This document shows positions 1 through 9,601 of a DNA stretch of 64,000 nt, one piece after another. Numbering within the stretch: the first letter of the stretch is position 1; each line of letters begins with the position of its first letter. The position numbers and the translations under genes are program-made. The notes beneath the pieces were generated by a model, which was not told where the DNA came from, made no database searches, and saw nothing but the letters and a program-made list of their open reading frames with translations. The DNA is from JAXLQL01 sp046331625. Its GTDB lineage: Bacteria; Acidobacteriota; Terriglobia; Bryobacterales; Bryobacteraceae. Location of the stretch: positions 124,001-188,000 of the forward strand of contig JAXLQL010000001.1 of the NCBI GenBank assembly GCA_046331625.1, in the 5' to 3' direction.

Positions 1-1115
1 ACGCGGTCGAGTTCGGCTTGCGGCACGCCGTCCTTCTGGATGCGGGCGATCTCGCCCTCAACCTGCTCCACAATCTGCTTGGCCGTGAAGTTCGGCTTGT
101 GCAAGAGGAACATACCGTACGGCTCGGGATCGACGAAGTCGCTGGTGCTGGCGAACGGCCAACCGAGATTGGCTTCGAACTGGATCACCGACTCCTTGCC
201 CTTCACAAGATTCAGTTGGAAGCGCGAGCTCGAGCCACCGGTCAACAGTGCATCGAGCATCCCGAGCGCGTAGAAATCGGGACTGCGCCGCTTGGCCGAG
301 GGCCAGCCGATCACTACGCCCGGAACTTGCGCCAAGCCGTCTTTGTGCTGCTGCCATTTGGGATCGAAACCAGGGGGCTCGGAGAGGTCGGGCCGTTTGG
401 GCTTGGGCTGCGAGGGGATGTCGCCGAAGTAGGTCTCGATCCACTTCTTCGCCTCGGCGGCTTGGAAATCGCCGGCCAGGACGAGCACGGCGTTGTTCGG
501 CGCGTAGTGAGTCTTGAAGAAGTTCGCCACATCATCCACTGACGCTGCGTTGAGATCTTCGAACGAGCCGATCAGCGAATGGGAACTCGACCAATTGCGA
601 AAGAACAGCGTAGGCCACACGTCGACGATCGCCGTGGCGTACGGCTGATTGTCGAACGAGAGGCGGCGCTCCTGCTTCACGGCTTCTTTCTGGTTGTCGA
701 GGTTTTCCTTGGTGATGTTCAGTCCGCGCATGCGATCGGACTCGAGCCACAAGGCCACGGGCAGCTTGTTCGAAGGCAGCACTTCGAAATAGTCAGTGAA
801 GTCCGGGTGGGTTGACCCGTTGAGGTTGCCGCCATTGGCTTCCACCGTCTGGAAGTGCACGCCCTTCGGCGCGTTCTTCGAGCCCTGGAACATCATGTGC
901 TCGAACAGGTGGGCGAACCCGGTGCGGCCCTTCTCCTCGGCGCGCGCGCCCACGTCATAGATGACGTAGACGGCCACCACGGGAGCGCTCGTATCCTGCG
1001 ACAGGATTACGCGCATTCCGTTGCCGAGCCGGTACTTTTCGAATGGGATGTCGAGGCCGGCGGACCACGCCGCGCCCATCAACATCAACGCCGGGGCAAG
1101 TCGTGTGATTTTCAT
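1..1115 (-). CDS. M16 family zinc metallopeptidase (partial, C-terminus beyond window)
   Basis: About 371 residues are visible before the window edge cuts the gene; the frame stays open to base 1. The ATG at 1115 starts a protein with a signal-peptide-like N-terminus (MKITRLAPALMLMGAAWSAG). The inverted zinc-binding motif of the M16 (pitrilysin/insulinase) family is present as HLFEH (residues 69-73), followed by the usual NGxxNGSTHPDFTDYFE stretch. M16 family members degrade peptides; the signal peptide suggests a periplasmic role here. It starts 4 bases after the polX stop codon on the same strand, so the two are probably co-transcribed. Family is secure; substrate is unknown. Confidence 0.9.
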   Translation of the reverse strand, partial: MKITRLAPALMLMGAAWSAGLDIPFEKYRLGNGMRVILSQDTSAPVVAVYVIYDVGARAEEKGRTGFAHLFEHMMFQGSKNAPKGVHFQTVEANGGNLNGSTHPDFTDYFEVLPSNKLPVALWLESDRMRGLNITKENLDNQKEAVKQERRLSFDNQPYATAIVDVWPTLFFRNWSSSHSLIGSFEDLNAASVDDVANFFKTHYAPNNAVLVLAGDFQAAEAKKWIETYFGDIPSQPKPKRPDLSEPPGFDPKWQQHKDGLAQVPGVVIGWPSAKRRSPDFYALGMLDALLTGGSSSRFQLNLVKGKESVIQFEANLGWPFASTSDFVDPEPYGMFLLHKPNFTAKQIVEQVEGEIARIQKDGVPQAELDR

Positions 1116-1119
1116 GGAT

Positions 1120-2850
1120 CTATGTTTGACGAAGACTCTTCAGGAAACGTTCCGCTGGTAGCGTATTGAGAATGTCGGATTTCTCGAGCCACCCGCGCCG
1201 GGCGGTGAGCACCCCGTAGATCATGTTGCCCAGATGCTTGGGGTGATGCGCGTCAGTGGAGATGACGAACTTGGCGCCCTTGGCCTTGGCGGCGCGCAGT
1301 TGCGGCGGCGGCAGGTCAAGCCGTTCCGGACTCGCGTTGATCTCGAACGCCACGCCCTTCTCCACAGCCGCGGCCAACACGCGCTCGAAGTCGTACGGGT
1401 AGCCGTCGCGATGGAGCAGGAGCCGGCCGGTAGGATGCCCCAGGATCCGCACGTAGGGGTTCTCGATGGCCGCGAGCAACCGCTCTGTCATCTCAGCCGA
1501 TTCCAGGTTCATGTGACTGTGGACGCTCGCCACCACGATGTCGAGTTCGGCGAGCGCTTCGTTGTCGAGGTCCATCGTACCGTCGCGGCGAATGTCGCAC
1601 TCAATGCCTGAGAAGACGCGGATACCGAGGTCACCCGCTTTGTTGATCGCTGTCACTTTCTTGGCGAAGGCGATGGCGCGAGTTTCGTCGAGTCCGTTGG
1701 CCATGGCGAGGGCTTGCGAGTGGTCCGTGATAGCCAGGTAGTCATAACCGCGTTCCTTGCAAAAACCCGCCATCTCTTCGAGCGAGGCGCGGCCGTCGGT
1801 CTCGCGGGTGTGCATGTGGAGGTCACCACGGATGTCGCCGGGTTCGACGAGGTGCGGCAGGCGATGTTCGAGCGCGGCTTCGATCTCGCCCTGGTTCTCG
1901 CGCAACTCGGGCGGGATCCACGGCAGGCCGAGTTTCTTGTAGATCTCCTCTTCGGTTTTGCCCGCCACGCGATGCTCTGTGTCGAGTTTGAAGAGGCCGT
2001 ATTCGTTGAGCGTGAAGCCCATCTTGATGGCCCGCTGGCGAAGCGTGACGTTGTGCGTCTTGGAGCCGGTGAAGTACTGCATGGCGGCGCCGTAGCTCTC
2101 CTCGGGCAGAGCGCGGATATCCACCTGGAGCCCCTCGACCCCGAACTTCACGCTGGCTTTGTTCTCGCCTCGCGCGAGCACTTCCGTCACGCGCGGATGC
2201 TTGACGAAGCACTCGAGCGCGGGAGCGGGGTCTTCGACGCAGACGAGGATGTCGATATCGCCCACGGTTTCCCTGCCCCGGCGAAGAGATCCGGCCGCGT
2301 CGATATGCGAGGGCGCGAGCGCTTCCACCAAATGCGCCTTCATCTCTTCGGCCGCTTCCATGCCGAAGCTGAGCAGGTAGCGGCCGGCGCTCTGGCGATA
2401 GGCGGCGATCGAACGCAGCACCTTTTCCTCGAGCTTGGCGCCCATGCGTGGCAGCGTGCGGAGCTTCTGTTCGCGAGCCACTTTCTCGAGGTCATCGATG
2501 GTGGTGACGCGCAAGTGCTCGATCAGCAGGGCGATGCTTTTCGGACCCAGGCCCTGGATATTGAGCATCTCGAGGGCGGTGGGCGGAATCTTTTCGAGAA
2601 GCTGGTCGCGCCGTTCGAATGAGCCGCGGGCAGCGATCTCCACGAGGTGCGATCCGATTCCCTTGCCAATCCCCGGTATGTCGGTGACTTTCTTTTCCGG
2701 GTCGCGCAGGATGTCCGCGACGCGTTCGGGATAGCTTTGGAGGGCGTCTGCGGCGTTGCGGTAGCTGCGGACCCGGAAGCCGTCATCGCCGGCAATTTCC
2801 ATGAGGTCCGCTGTTTCGCTCAACTGCCGCGCGAACTCGGCGTTTTCCAT
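1120..2850 (-). CDS. polX: PolX-type DNA polymerase/3'-5' exonuclease (polymerase X + PHP)
   Basis: A 576-aa protein, the usual length for bacterial PolX. Order of domains: N-terminal helix-hairpin-helix region (VTDIPGIGKGI and LNIQGLGPKSI), polymerase-beta palm with the metal-binding pair in GDIDILV and a third aspartate in LQVDIRAL, then a C-terminal PHP domain beginning GDLHMHTRETDG (HxH). PolX is a cytoplasmic base-excision-repair gap-filling polymerase whose PHP domain supplies exonuclease or AP-site activity. An in-frame upstream ATG at 2913 would add 21 unconserved residues; ATG 2850 (MENAEFARQLSE) is preferred because similarity starts there. It lies divergent to the transglutaminase gene, with only 27 bp between the starts. 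Confidence 0.93.
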   Translation of the reverse strand: MENAEFARQLSETADLMEIAGDDGFRVRSYRNAADALQSYPERVADILRDPEKKVTDIPGIGKGIGSHLVEIAARGSFERRDQLLEKIPPTALEMLNIQGLGPKSIALLIEHLRVTTIDDLEKVAREQKLRTLPRMGAKLEEKVLRSIAAYRQSAGRYLLSFGMEAAEEMKAHLVEALAPSHIDAAGSLRRGRETVGDIDILVCVEDPAPALECFVKHPRVTEVLARGENKASVKFGVEGLQVDIRALPEESYGAAMQYFTGSKTHNVTLRQRAIKMGFTLNEYGLFKLDTEHRVAGKTEEEIYKKLGLPWIPPELRENQGEIEAALEHRLPHLVEPGDIRGDLHMHTRETDGRASLEEMAGFCKERGYDYLAITDHSQALAMANGLDETRAIAFAKKVTAINKAGDLGIRVFSGIECDIRRDGTMDLDNEALAELDIVVASVHSHMNLESAEMTERLLAAIENPYVRILGHPTGRLLLHRDGYPYDFERVLAAAVEKGVAFEINASPERLDLPPPQLRAAKAKGAKFVISTDAHHPKHLGNMIYGVLTARRGWLEKSDILNTLPAERFLKSLRQT

Positions 2851-2877
2851 GTGGTATCTCTTATCGTAGCGCCGCTT

Positions 2878-4959
2878 GTGGAAACCCTCACTCCCACGCA
2901 TAAGCTGTTTCATTGGTCGCTGCTCGGGATGCTAGCGGCGGGCTATTGGGCCGTGGCGCTCACCGGCTCGCTCGATTTGGCATCGCTGGTAGCAGCGGGA
3001 ATCGCCATTGCCGGGCGCGCTTTGAAACTCGGGCGGATGGTGCGGTTCGAGGTGCCCGACAAGGTCAGTAACGCGCTCGCGCTGGCCTATCTGGGGTTCC
3101 TGCCGATCGACTACTACTGGGTTTCGCAGGACTTTCTCCAGGCGGCGATGCACCTGGTGTTTTTTCTCGCATCGGTGGTGGTGCTGCGGGCTCGTTCCCG
3201 GCGCGACTTCTTCTTCGTAAAGCTGAGCGCGCTGATGCTGATGGTGGCGGCGAGCGTCCTCGCCTCGAGCTTTTCCTACTTTTTGTTCTTGGCGGTGTTC
3301 GCCCTGTGCGGAATCATGGCGCAGATCAGCGGGCAACTGCTCGAGGGGCAATCGCCGAAGGCCGGGCTCGCCCGCACTCGAGGATTCGCGTTGGCGGTTC
3401 CGCTGATCAAGATCTCGGGAATGATTTTGCTGGGGACGCTGTTGTTGGCGGGCGCACTGTTCGTCGCATTGCCGCGCACGGCGATGGCCGCGTTGCAGTA
3501 TTGGAGCCCGGAGCGGATCCGGCTGCCGGGCTTCGCGAACGAAGTGCAGTTGGGGCAAATCGGGCGGATCCAGGTGACGCAGACCCCCGTGATGCACGTC
3601 CGAATCCAATCAGCCGAGCCGATGGCGCTGAAGTGGCGCGGATCGGCGCTGACGAGGTTCGATGGCAAGCGCTGGTTCAACGCGGGCGTGGAGGAAGAGC
3701 GGCTGGTGGCGGAGAGCCGTCAGGTGCGGCTTGGCCGGGGCGATACGAGGCAAGGGCAGCGGCTCGAATACGAGGTTCAGTTGCGCGATGCCACCGGTGA
3801 CGTGCTGTTTCTGGCCGGGATCCCGGAGACGCTGTTCACCGACGCGAGCTACCTGTTCCGCACGCCGGTAGACAGCTACCGGTTCGGGCGCGGCCAGGGC
3901 CGTGGAGCCCGTTATGAGGCGTGGGGATATCTGGAACCACCGCGGCCTCCCTATCGACCTGGGCTGCGGATGGACCAGCAGGCGAGGATCGAAGCACTGG
4001 GCCTGCCGCCGCTTGACCCGCGAATCCCGGAGTTGGCCACGCGTGTCACGGCAGGGTCCGGGTCGCCGCTGGCGGCCGCCCGGGACGTGGAGCATCATCT
4101 GCGCACCTCGTACGCCTATGTGCTCGAATCGCTCGACCGCGAGATCCCGGACCCAATTGGCCGCTTCCTGTTTGAGACAAAAGCGGGTCACTGCGAGTAC
4201 TTCGCTTCGGCGATGGCGGTAATGCTGCGGTCGGCGGGAATCCCCGCGCGTGTGGCTACGGGCTTTCAGAGCGGAACACTCAACCCCATCACCGGGTGGT
4301 ATCTGATCCGCGCATCTGACGCGCACAGTTGGGTGGAGGCCTGGATCGACGGCTACGGCTGGATGACCTTCGATCCGACTCCTGCTGCGCCCGCCGGAGC
4401 GCAGAGCGCACTGCTGACGCAAATGGCGCTGTATTGGGACGCCGCCGAGGTGTTCTGGCAGGAGTGGGTGATGAGCTATGACCTCGAACGTCAGCTCACG
4501 CTGGCGCAGAAGGCAGGGCAATCCACTTCGGCCTGGACCGCCTCCTGGAGAGCGCGTTGGCAGGCTCTCGAAAGGGCCGCGCAAGGGCTCGGGTCGCGTT
4601 GGTTATGGCTCGTGCCAGCAGTGTTCGCACTGGCGTGGGGGCTGTACTTGCTGGTGAAATGGGCAATCCGGGCGATCCGAAGCCTACCCTCGCAGCGGCA
4701 GAAACCGACCGTCGCAGGCGAGGCAGCCGAGCTCTACGTGCGCCTGCTGCGGGCGCTCGAGCGGCAGGGCGTGGAGAAGCCGCGATGGATGACGCCCGAC
4801 GAATTTGCCAGTTCGATTGCCGCTCCGTATCCGGGGATGATGGTTCGCGAGTTCACGGTCGCCTATCAGGCGATGCGATTCGGCGGCCGCGCGGAGATGG
4901 CGGGGGCGTTGCGCGAGATTCTGGATCGGCTCGAGAAGCCGGTTGTCCGAAACCGGTGA
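2878..4959 (+). CDS. TgpA-like membrane transglutaminase (DUF3488-transglutaminase-DUF4129)
   Basis: About 693 aa. The N-terminal third has several hydrophobic segments (residues about 15-210), matching the DUF3488 membrane region. A periplasmic transglutaminase-like domain follows with Cys in AGHCEYFASAM, His in SDAHSWVEAW and Asp in WMTFDPTP. A further membrane helix (LWLVPAVFALAWGLYLLV) leads to a short cytoplasmic DUF4129-like tail. TgpA proteins of this layout are bacterial transglutaminases, essential in Pseudomonas. The chosen start is GTG 2878; the frame is open much further upstream but there runs over polX. ATG 2929 is an alternative. The MoxR ATPase and DUF58 genes that often accompany it are absent here. 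Confidence 0.85.
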   Translation: METLTPTHKLFHWSLLGMLAAGYWAVALTGSLDLASLVAAGIAIAGRALKLGRMVRFEVPDKVSNALALAYLGFLPIDYYWVSQDFLQAAMHLVFFLASVVVLRARSRRDFFFVKLSALMLMVAASVLASSFSYFLFLAVFALCGIMAQISGQLLEGQSPKAGLARTRGFALAVPLIKISGMILLGTLLLAGALFVALPRTAMAALQYWSPERIRLPGFANEVQLGQIGRIQVTQTPVMHVRIQSAEPMALKWRGSALTRFDGKRWFNAGVEEERLVAESRQVRLGRGDTRQGQRLEYEVQLRDATGDVLFLAGIPETLFTDASYLFRTPVDSYRFGRGQGRGARYEAWGYLEPPRPPYRPGLRMDQQARIEALGLPPLDPRIPELATRVTAGSGSPLAAARDVEHHLRTSYAYVLESLDREIPDPIGRFLFETKAGHCEYFASAMAVMLRSAGIPARVATGFQSGTLNPITGWYLIRASDAHSWVEAWIDGYGWMTFDPTPAAPAGAQSALLTQMALYWDAAEVFWQEWVMSYDLERQLTLAQKAGQSTSAWTASWRARWQALERAAQGLGSRWLWLVPAVFALAWGLYLLVKWAIRAIRSLPSQRQKPTVAGEAAELYVRLLRALERQGVEKPRWMTPDEFASSIAAPYPGMMVREFTVAYQAMRFGGRAEMAGALREILDRLEKPVVRNR

Positions 4960-4960
4960 G

Positions 4961-5647
4961 CTAGCGCGTAGTGGCGTCGAGCCACGAACGGATTACGGCG
5001 CCGGCTAGTTGTTCGAGGCGAGCGGAGTTGTTCCAAGGGTCAACTGGGTGGCGGATCTCGCGGGTGTCGCCGCAAAGGGCGTCGGCGGCGAGCCACTGCT
5101 CGATCAACTGAGGCGAGGCTTCGAGATGGAACTGCATACCCCAGGTCCGGCGGCCGAAGCGGAAGGCTTGGTTGGGGCAGACCTCGGAAGCAGCCAGATG
5201 GATGCTGCCCGGAGGGATGTCGAACGTCTCATAGTGCCACTGCAGAACAGTTTCAGTGACACTGAAATGCCTGAGCAAAGGGTCATGGCTCGCAGCGGGA
5301 GTGGAGTGGACCTCACCCCAGCCGAGTTCCGGGACCGCCGCGCGGTGAACTCGTGCGCCGAGGACCTTAGCGATCATTTGGGCTCCCAAACAAACGCCAA
5401 GCAGAGGAATTTCCATTTGAAGAGCGCGCTCAATAAGGTACAATTCCGAAAGGATGTCTGGCGTGCAATCGTTTGCTGACATGACTCCGCCGAGCACGAT
5501 GAGTCCGGTGGTTTCCGGGGTGAGAAGGGCTGGGTCAGTGGGTACACCTGCCACGGTGTAGTCCCAATGAATTTGGCGCTCACGGAGCGGAGCCTGGAAG
5601 AGCGAAAGGCCTTCATCGGCGGCATGACGAACGACAAGCAGGCCCAT
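4961..5647 (-). CDS. Type 1 glutamine amidotransferase (GATase-1 fold)
   Basis: 228 aa, a stand-alone class I glutamine amidotransferase of the GMP-synthase-like kind. The nucleophile elbow is LLGVCLGAQM (Cys catalytic), and the His/Glu pair lies in MQFHLEAS near the C-terminus. N-terminal residues (MGLLVVRHAADEGLSLF) match proteins such as YfeJ/GuaA-like amidotransferases. Such proteins release ammonia from glutamine or, in some members, cleave gamma-glutamyl compounds; the acceptor cannot be told from sequence. The stop codon lies 1 base from the convergent transglutaminase stop, so transcription of the two meets tail to tail. Confidence 0.85.
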   Translation of the reverse strand: MGLLVVRHAADEGLSLFQAPLRERQIHWDYTVAGVPTDPALLTPETTGLIVLGGVMSANDCTPDILSELYLIERALQMEIPLLGVCLGAQMIAKVLGARVHRAAVPELGWGEVHSTPAASHDPLLRHFSVTETVLQWHYETFDIPPGSIHLAASEVCPNQAFRFGRRTWGMQFHLEASPQLIEQWLAADALCGDTREIRHPVDPWNNSARLEQLAGAVIRSWLDATTR

Positions 5648-5790
5648 CCTGGTGGATTCTATCTCATTCAGCCTACAACAGTTGATACACGGAGGGAGGG
5701 CGAACGCCGCGCCGTGTCGAGCCCTTGCCTGCCGGTGAGCCTAAACCTTTGGACAGCATTGCCGATATGCGAGATGTGCAGGCAGTCTGC

Positions 5791-6750
5791 ATGAGTGACA
5801 CATACGAAGCACGGCCGGCGACGGACGCGGCGCGGATCCTCATTGCGGACGACAGCGTGGTATCGCGACGCCTACTCGAGGCGATCCTGCGCAAATGGGG
5901 CTATGAAGTGGTGGCGGTCAGCAACGGGACCGAGGCGTGGGAAATCCTGCAAACCGATGAATCCCCGCGGCTGGCGATTCTCGATTGGATGATGCCGGGC
6001 TTGAGCGGCCCCGAGGTGTGTAGCCTGGTCCGCCGCAACGCCGGGCGGCACTATACCTACATCATCCTGCTCACGTCGCGGCACGAGAAGGAAGACCTCA
6101 TTGCCGGCATGGAATCCGGCGCCGATGACTACCTGGTGAAGCCGTTCGACAACAATGAGTTGAAGGTGCGGCTGGGTCCCGGGCGGCGGATCATCGATCT
6201 CCAGGCCGAGTTGCTGGCGGCCCAAGAGGCTCTACGCGAACAGGCCACGCGCGATTCCCTGACCCGGCTGTGGAATCGGCACGCCATCTTCGAGTTTCTC
6301 TCGAATGAAATCGCGCGCAGCTACCGGGAAGCCGTACCTCTCGGAGTGATGATCGCCGATATCGATCACTTCAAGGCCATCAACGATACCTACGGCCACA
6401 TGGTGGGTGACGCCGTGCTACGCGAAGTGGCGGCTCGGATGCGGGCCGGGATCCGCAGCTATGACGCGGCTGGGCGATACGGCGGCGAGGAGTTCCTGTT
6501 GATCCTGCCCGGCTGCGAGGGCGACACGGCGCTGATGACGGCCGAGCGCATGCGCGAGGCTTTGCGACAGACGCCGATGCATATCCCGGAGATCTCGCCG
6601 CTCACGGTTACGGCGAGCTTTGGGGTTACGTCGCTACCCAAGGGCCGCAGCACGAGTCCGGAGACGCTGGTGCGTTTGGCCGACGATGCGCTGTATCAGG
6701 CCAAGCAGCAGGGGCGGAATCGGAGTGTGTTCGCTCCTTTCGCGGGGTAG
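5791..6750 (+). CDS. Response regulator with GGDEF domain (diguanylate cyclase, PleD/WspR-like)
   Basis: 319 aa. A receiver domain (residues 15-130) has the acidic pair DD, phosphoacceptor D65 in LAILDWMMPG and K117 in YLVKPF. A short coiled linker (about 132-152) leads to a GGDEF domain with active site GGEEF at 231-235. The RxxD inhibitory I-site (RSYD, 222-225) lies exactly five residues before it, so the enzyme should be active and feedback-inhibited by c-di-GMP. It has no output beyond c-di-GMP synthesis. The start is taken at ATG 5791; ATG 5767 and one at 5725 would add residues outside the conserved fold. No partner kinase is adjacent. Confidence 0.92.
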   Translation: MSDTYEARPATDAARILIADDSVVSRRLLEAILRKWGYEVVAVSNGTEAWEILQTDESPRLAILDWMMPGLSGPEVCSLVRRNAGRHYTYIILLTSRHEKEDLIAGMESGADDYLVKPFDNNELKVRLGPGRRIIDLQAELLAAQEALREQATRDSLTRLWNRHAIFEFLSNEIARSYREAVPLGVMIADIDHFKAINDTYGHMVGDAVLREVAARMRAGIRSYDAAGRYGGEEFLLILPGCEGDTALMTAERMREALRQTPMHIPEISPLTVTASFGVTSLPKGRSTSPETLVRLADDALYQAKQQGRNRSVFAPFAG

Positions 6751-6803
6751 CAAGCCAAGCGCGCGGAACGTTCGCGCGTGACTTCAGCCGCGCTGCGGAT
6801 TCC

Positions 6804-6827
6804 CGCGCACTCGCTGGCGAGTCCGCG
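6804..6827. terminator. Hairpin between convergent genes, possible bidirectional terminator
   Basis: An inverted repeat of CGCG-c-ACTCGC (6804-6814) and GCGAGT-c-CGCG (6817-6827) around a 2-base loop lies between the stop of the GGDEF gene and the stop of the convergent TonB-receptor gene. No T-tract follows, so intrinsic termination is uncertain. It may simply be part of a degenerate copy of the repeat family seen at 20558, 36913 and 38514. Confidence 0.35.
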
Positions 6828-6837
6828 CGGCACAACG

Positions 6838-9522
6838 TCAAAGCTTCAGCCGGAGTCCCCCTTGGATCCCACGCGGCGTACCGGGCGCGAAGAACGTGGT
6901 GTGCTGCAGTGGAAACACACCGCCCACGGCTGGAAATGGGCGCGCTATGAACGCTCGCGCATCGGTGAGCCCGCTCACGCCCAACTGCGCCGCGGTGTAG
7001 TAGCGCCGGTCAAAGAGATTGTTCACCTGCACCACCAACTGGACCCGCCTGTGGATCTGATAGCGGCCACCGAAGTTCGCCAACACGTATCCGGGAGCCG
7101 TTCCGCGGTCAGCGAAGTATTGGGCGGGCCGGTGGAGATTGTTCTCGTTCCCGCGCGCGTACATGCTACCGTGCGCCATCGCACCGAGGTCGAATGCGAG
7201 CTTCTCCGACACACGCAGTTCCGCATAGGACTTCACCATGTGCCGCGGAGTGAGAGGAATCCGGTTGCCGGGTACGATCCCGATCGCGCCGCCGGAGTCC
7301 TGGGAACTGTTGCTGGCTCCGCGTACAAAATCCCGCGACCGGAAGGTGGCGTCGAGCAACGTGTAGCCGCCGCCGACGATGAGCCGGCCGAGCGGCGCAC
7401 GCAGATCCGCCTCGATCCCCTGGCGCCGGGTATGGCCGAAGTTCTTGAAGTATCCGAAGCCGGTTTGGCCGGACGCCACGAAAAGAATGTCATCGGAGTT
7501 GTCGCCGCGAAACCAGCCAAGCGTCCAATCGAGCTTGCCCTCGGGCCGCCCGCGAACGCCGGCTTCGATTGTGCGCGACACCACTTGCCGCAGCGGCGGA
7601 TCTCCGGCGAGCGAGTTGGGAAGTTTGCACGGCAGCCCGGGGTCGGCGCATCCGAGTTCGATCGAGGTTGGCGCGCGGTTACCTTCGCTGTAGCTCGCGT
7701 AAGCTTGGAGGCTCGCGGCTGCGCGAAACGTGACACCAACAGCGGGATTGAAGCGCTGGAAGAGATGCCGAGCGGTCAATGACTCCGGACCCGGGGTCGG
7801 CGCAATGCGATCGAAGTTCTCTACCGTGGTGCGGTTGAAGCGGCCCGAAAGGGTCACAGTCCACGCGCTCGCGATCGAGACCGTATCGGTGGCATAGACG
7901 CTTCCGGTATGGACCAACCCGTGTAGGTTCACCCGCGTATCGATGGGTTCGCCGTCGACATTGCCTCCCGTGACACCGTCGAAGAACGAATGCACCCCGA
8001 TGACGCCACGGTCCGGCGTCAGGTAGCCCAACTGCGTGAGCTGATGGAATCCGAGCCGCGAGCGATCATACGCGGCGCCCGCGGTCAGTTGGTTTCGGTT
8101 GCCGTGGATCGACGCGAAGTGGCTCACCTGACCGGACGCTCCGAAGTTGTCCTGGCTCGAGCTCGAGCGGTTGATCAGTCCGTTGCATTTCTCAGCGGGC
8201 TCGTCGCGCTGCAGAGACTGCGCGATGCAGCGCCACGAGGGGAATGGGGTATTTGCCGCGGTGGCGCCGCTCAGCGGGAAGCCCGCGTAACCCGCGGCCG
8301 TAAGCGCGCGGATATCGGCGGCGCTCGGTTGGTACACGGCTTGGTCGAACGAGTCCTCATTGAGGTCGGCGTTCAGGGTCGCGGTGCGAATGTGGCGGTA
8401 GTAAGCATTTCCCGAAAGGCTCCACGCGTTCGAGGCCGTGTGCCGCAAGCTGAGATTGAGGAAGGGCGAGCGGTTGGCGGTGATGTCGGGCTTGGTGTAG
8501 ATGCCGCTCCAGTCGCGAGCCAGAAAACGGCGCTCGTTCAACCCGTTGCCGATCAGAGCATTGTTCGCGTACGCGGCGCCGAGGTTCACAGAGGTCTTCC
8601 CGCCGGTCCATCCGGCGCGCCCGAAGAACTGCCGCACGCTCGACGGAGAGTTGTCTCGCCAGCCGTCTTCGAAGAACAGGTTCGATGCCCCAAACCAGCT
8701 CCAACCGCGCTGCGTCGCTCCGCCGTATTCGAGTTCGGCGTTCTTGCGTCCAAAGCTGCCGCCCATCAGCGAAAGCTGTGCACCCGGATTCGAATGTCCG
8801 TCTTTGGTGACCACAGCCAGCGATCCGCCGAGTGTGTTCAGCCCGAATACCGGATTCGAACCGGGCATCAGCGCCATTTCGGAGATGGCCGCCAGCGGAA
8901 TGAGGTCCCAGCTCACCACGTCGCCGAAGGGCTGGTTGAAGCGCACGCCATCGACGTAGACCGACAGACCTTGCGGAGTCCCGAGGAGCGGCGAGGCTGT
9001 GTAGCCGCGATAGTTGAGGTCGGCTTGATAGGGGTTGCCTTGGATCTCATTGAGGAACACTCCGTTCATGCGGCGATTGAGGAAGTCGGAGAAATCGAGC
9101 GCGCCGCTCGCATTGATGTCACGTTGCGTTGCGGCTTGCACAGGCGAGGGAATCTCTGACCGGTCGCGATCGGCGCCGGCCAGAGGCGTTGCCGCCACGA
9201 CATCTACGCCGAATGACGACTCGCCGACAGCTAGGGTCACAGTGCGCTCCACCACCGAGCCCGCGTCCAGATCCGCCTCCACCGTTTCGGGACGGAAGCC
9301 CGGCTTCGAAACATCGATCCGGTAATGCCCTGCAGCGAGCCCGCTCAACCGGAATGCGCCCGTGGCGCCGGTCTCGAAAGCCCGGTCTAGGCCGGGTCCG
9401 CGAACCTTTCCTGATGCCAGCATGCCCGCACCCGAAGAATCGCGGACCTGAAGTCGAATCTCGCCGGGTGGTTGCGCCAAGCCAGCCAGCGAGAGGCACA
9501 CCAGCACCCCGAGCAGTCGCAT
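6838..9522 (-). CDS. TonB-dependent outer-membrane receptor with N-terminal carboxypeptidase-regulatory-like domain
   Basis: 894 aa. A signal peptide (MRLLGVLVCLSLAGLAQ) is followed by a small Ig-like/carboxypeptidase-regulatory domain (residues about 20-110, with GHYRIDVSKPGF). Next come a plug domain (about 125-245, with QGLSVYVDGVRFNQPFGDVV and LNTLGGSLAVVTKDG) and a long beta-barrel. The C-terminal strand ends in an aromatic/hydrophobic pattern (GGLRLKL). Conserved barrel pieces include YFKNFGHTRRQGIEADL and NNLFDRRYYTAAQLG. Such receptors import siderophores, cobalamin or oligosaccharides with energy from TonB; the ligand cannot be read here. It is divergent to an ECF sigma gene, a pairing reminiscent of FecA/FecI. 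Confidence 0.9.
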   Translation of the reverse strand: MRLLGVLVCLSLAGLAQPPGEIRLQVRDSSGAGMLASGKVRGPGLDRAFETGATGAFRLSGLAAGHYRIDVSKPGFRPETVEADLDAGSVVERTVTLAVGESSFGVDVVAATPLAGADRDRSEIPSPVQAATQRDINASGALDFSDFLNRRMNGVFLNEIQGNPYQADLNYRGYTASPLLGTPQGLSVYVDGVRFNQPFGDVVSWDLIPLAAISEMALMPGSNPVFGLNTLGGSLAVVTKDGHSNPGAQLSLMGGSFGRKNAELEYGGATQRGWSWFGASNLFFEDGWRDNSPSSVRQFFGRAGWTGGKTSVNLGAAYANNALIGNGLNERRFLARDWSGIYTKPDITANRSPFLNLSLRHTASNAWSLSGNAYYRHIRTATLNADLNEDSFDQAVYQPSAADIRALTAAGYAGFPLSGATAANTPFPSWRCIAQSLQRDEPAEKCNGLINRSSSSQDNFGASGQVSHFASIHGNRNQLTAGAAYDRSRLGFHQLTQLGYLTPDRGVIGVHSFFDGVTGGNVDGEPIDTRVNLHGLVHTGSVYATDTVSIASAWTVTLSGRFNRTTVENFDRIAPTPGPESLTARHLFQRFNPAVGVTFRAAASLQAYASYSEGNRAPTSIELGCADPGLPCKLPNSLAGDPPLRQVVSRTIEAGVRGRPEGKLDWTLGWFRGDNSDDILFVASGQTGFGYFKNFGHTRRQGIEADLRAPLGRLIVGGGYTLLDATFRSRDFVRGASNSSQDSGGAIGIVPGNRIPLTPRHMVKSYAELRVSEKLAFDLGAMAHGSMYARGNENNLHRPAQYFADRGTAPGYVLANFGGRYQIHRRVQLVVQVNNLFDRRYYTAAQLGVSGLTDARAFIARPFPAVGGVFPLQHTTFFAPGTPRGIQGGLRLKL

Positions 9523-9601
9523 AGATAGATATTCCGGCAGCGAGCCCGCCGTTCATCCTTTTTGCGCGAAAACCTTGAACGCCGGGGAGCGGTTCGAGAA
9601 T

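Noticed and set aside
1714..2622. Long plus-strand frame opposite polX
   Set aside because: It is the antisense of a clearly conserved PolX gene and its translation has no recognisable domain.
3610..4584. 324-codon minus-strand frame opposite the transglutaminase gene
   Set aside because: Shadow of a conserved gene in GC-rich DNA; Arg/Pro-rich translation without motifs.
7990..9159. 389-codon plus-strand frame opposite the TonB receptor
   Set aside because: Antisense shadow; the receptor on the other strand has a signal peptide, plug and barrel.
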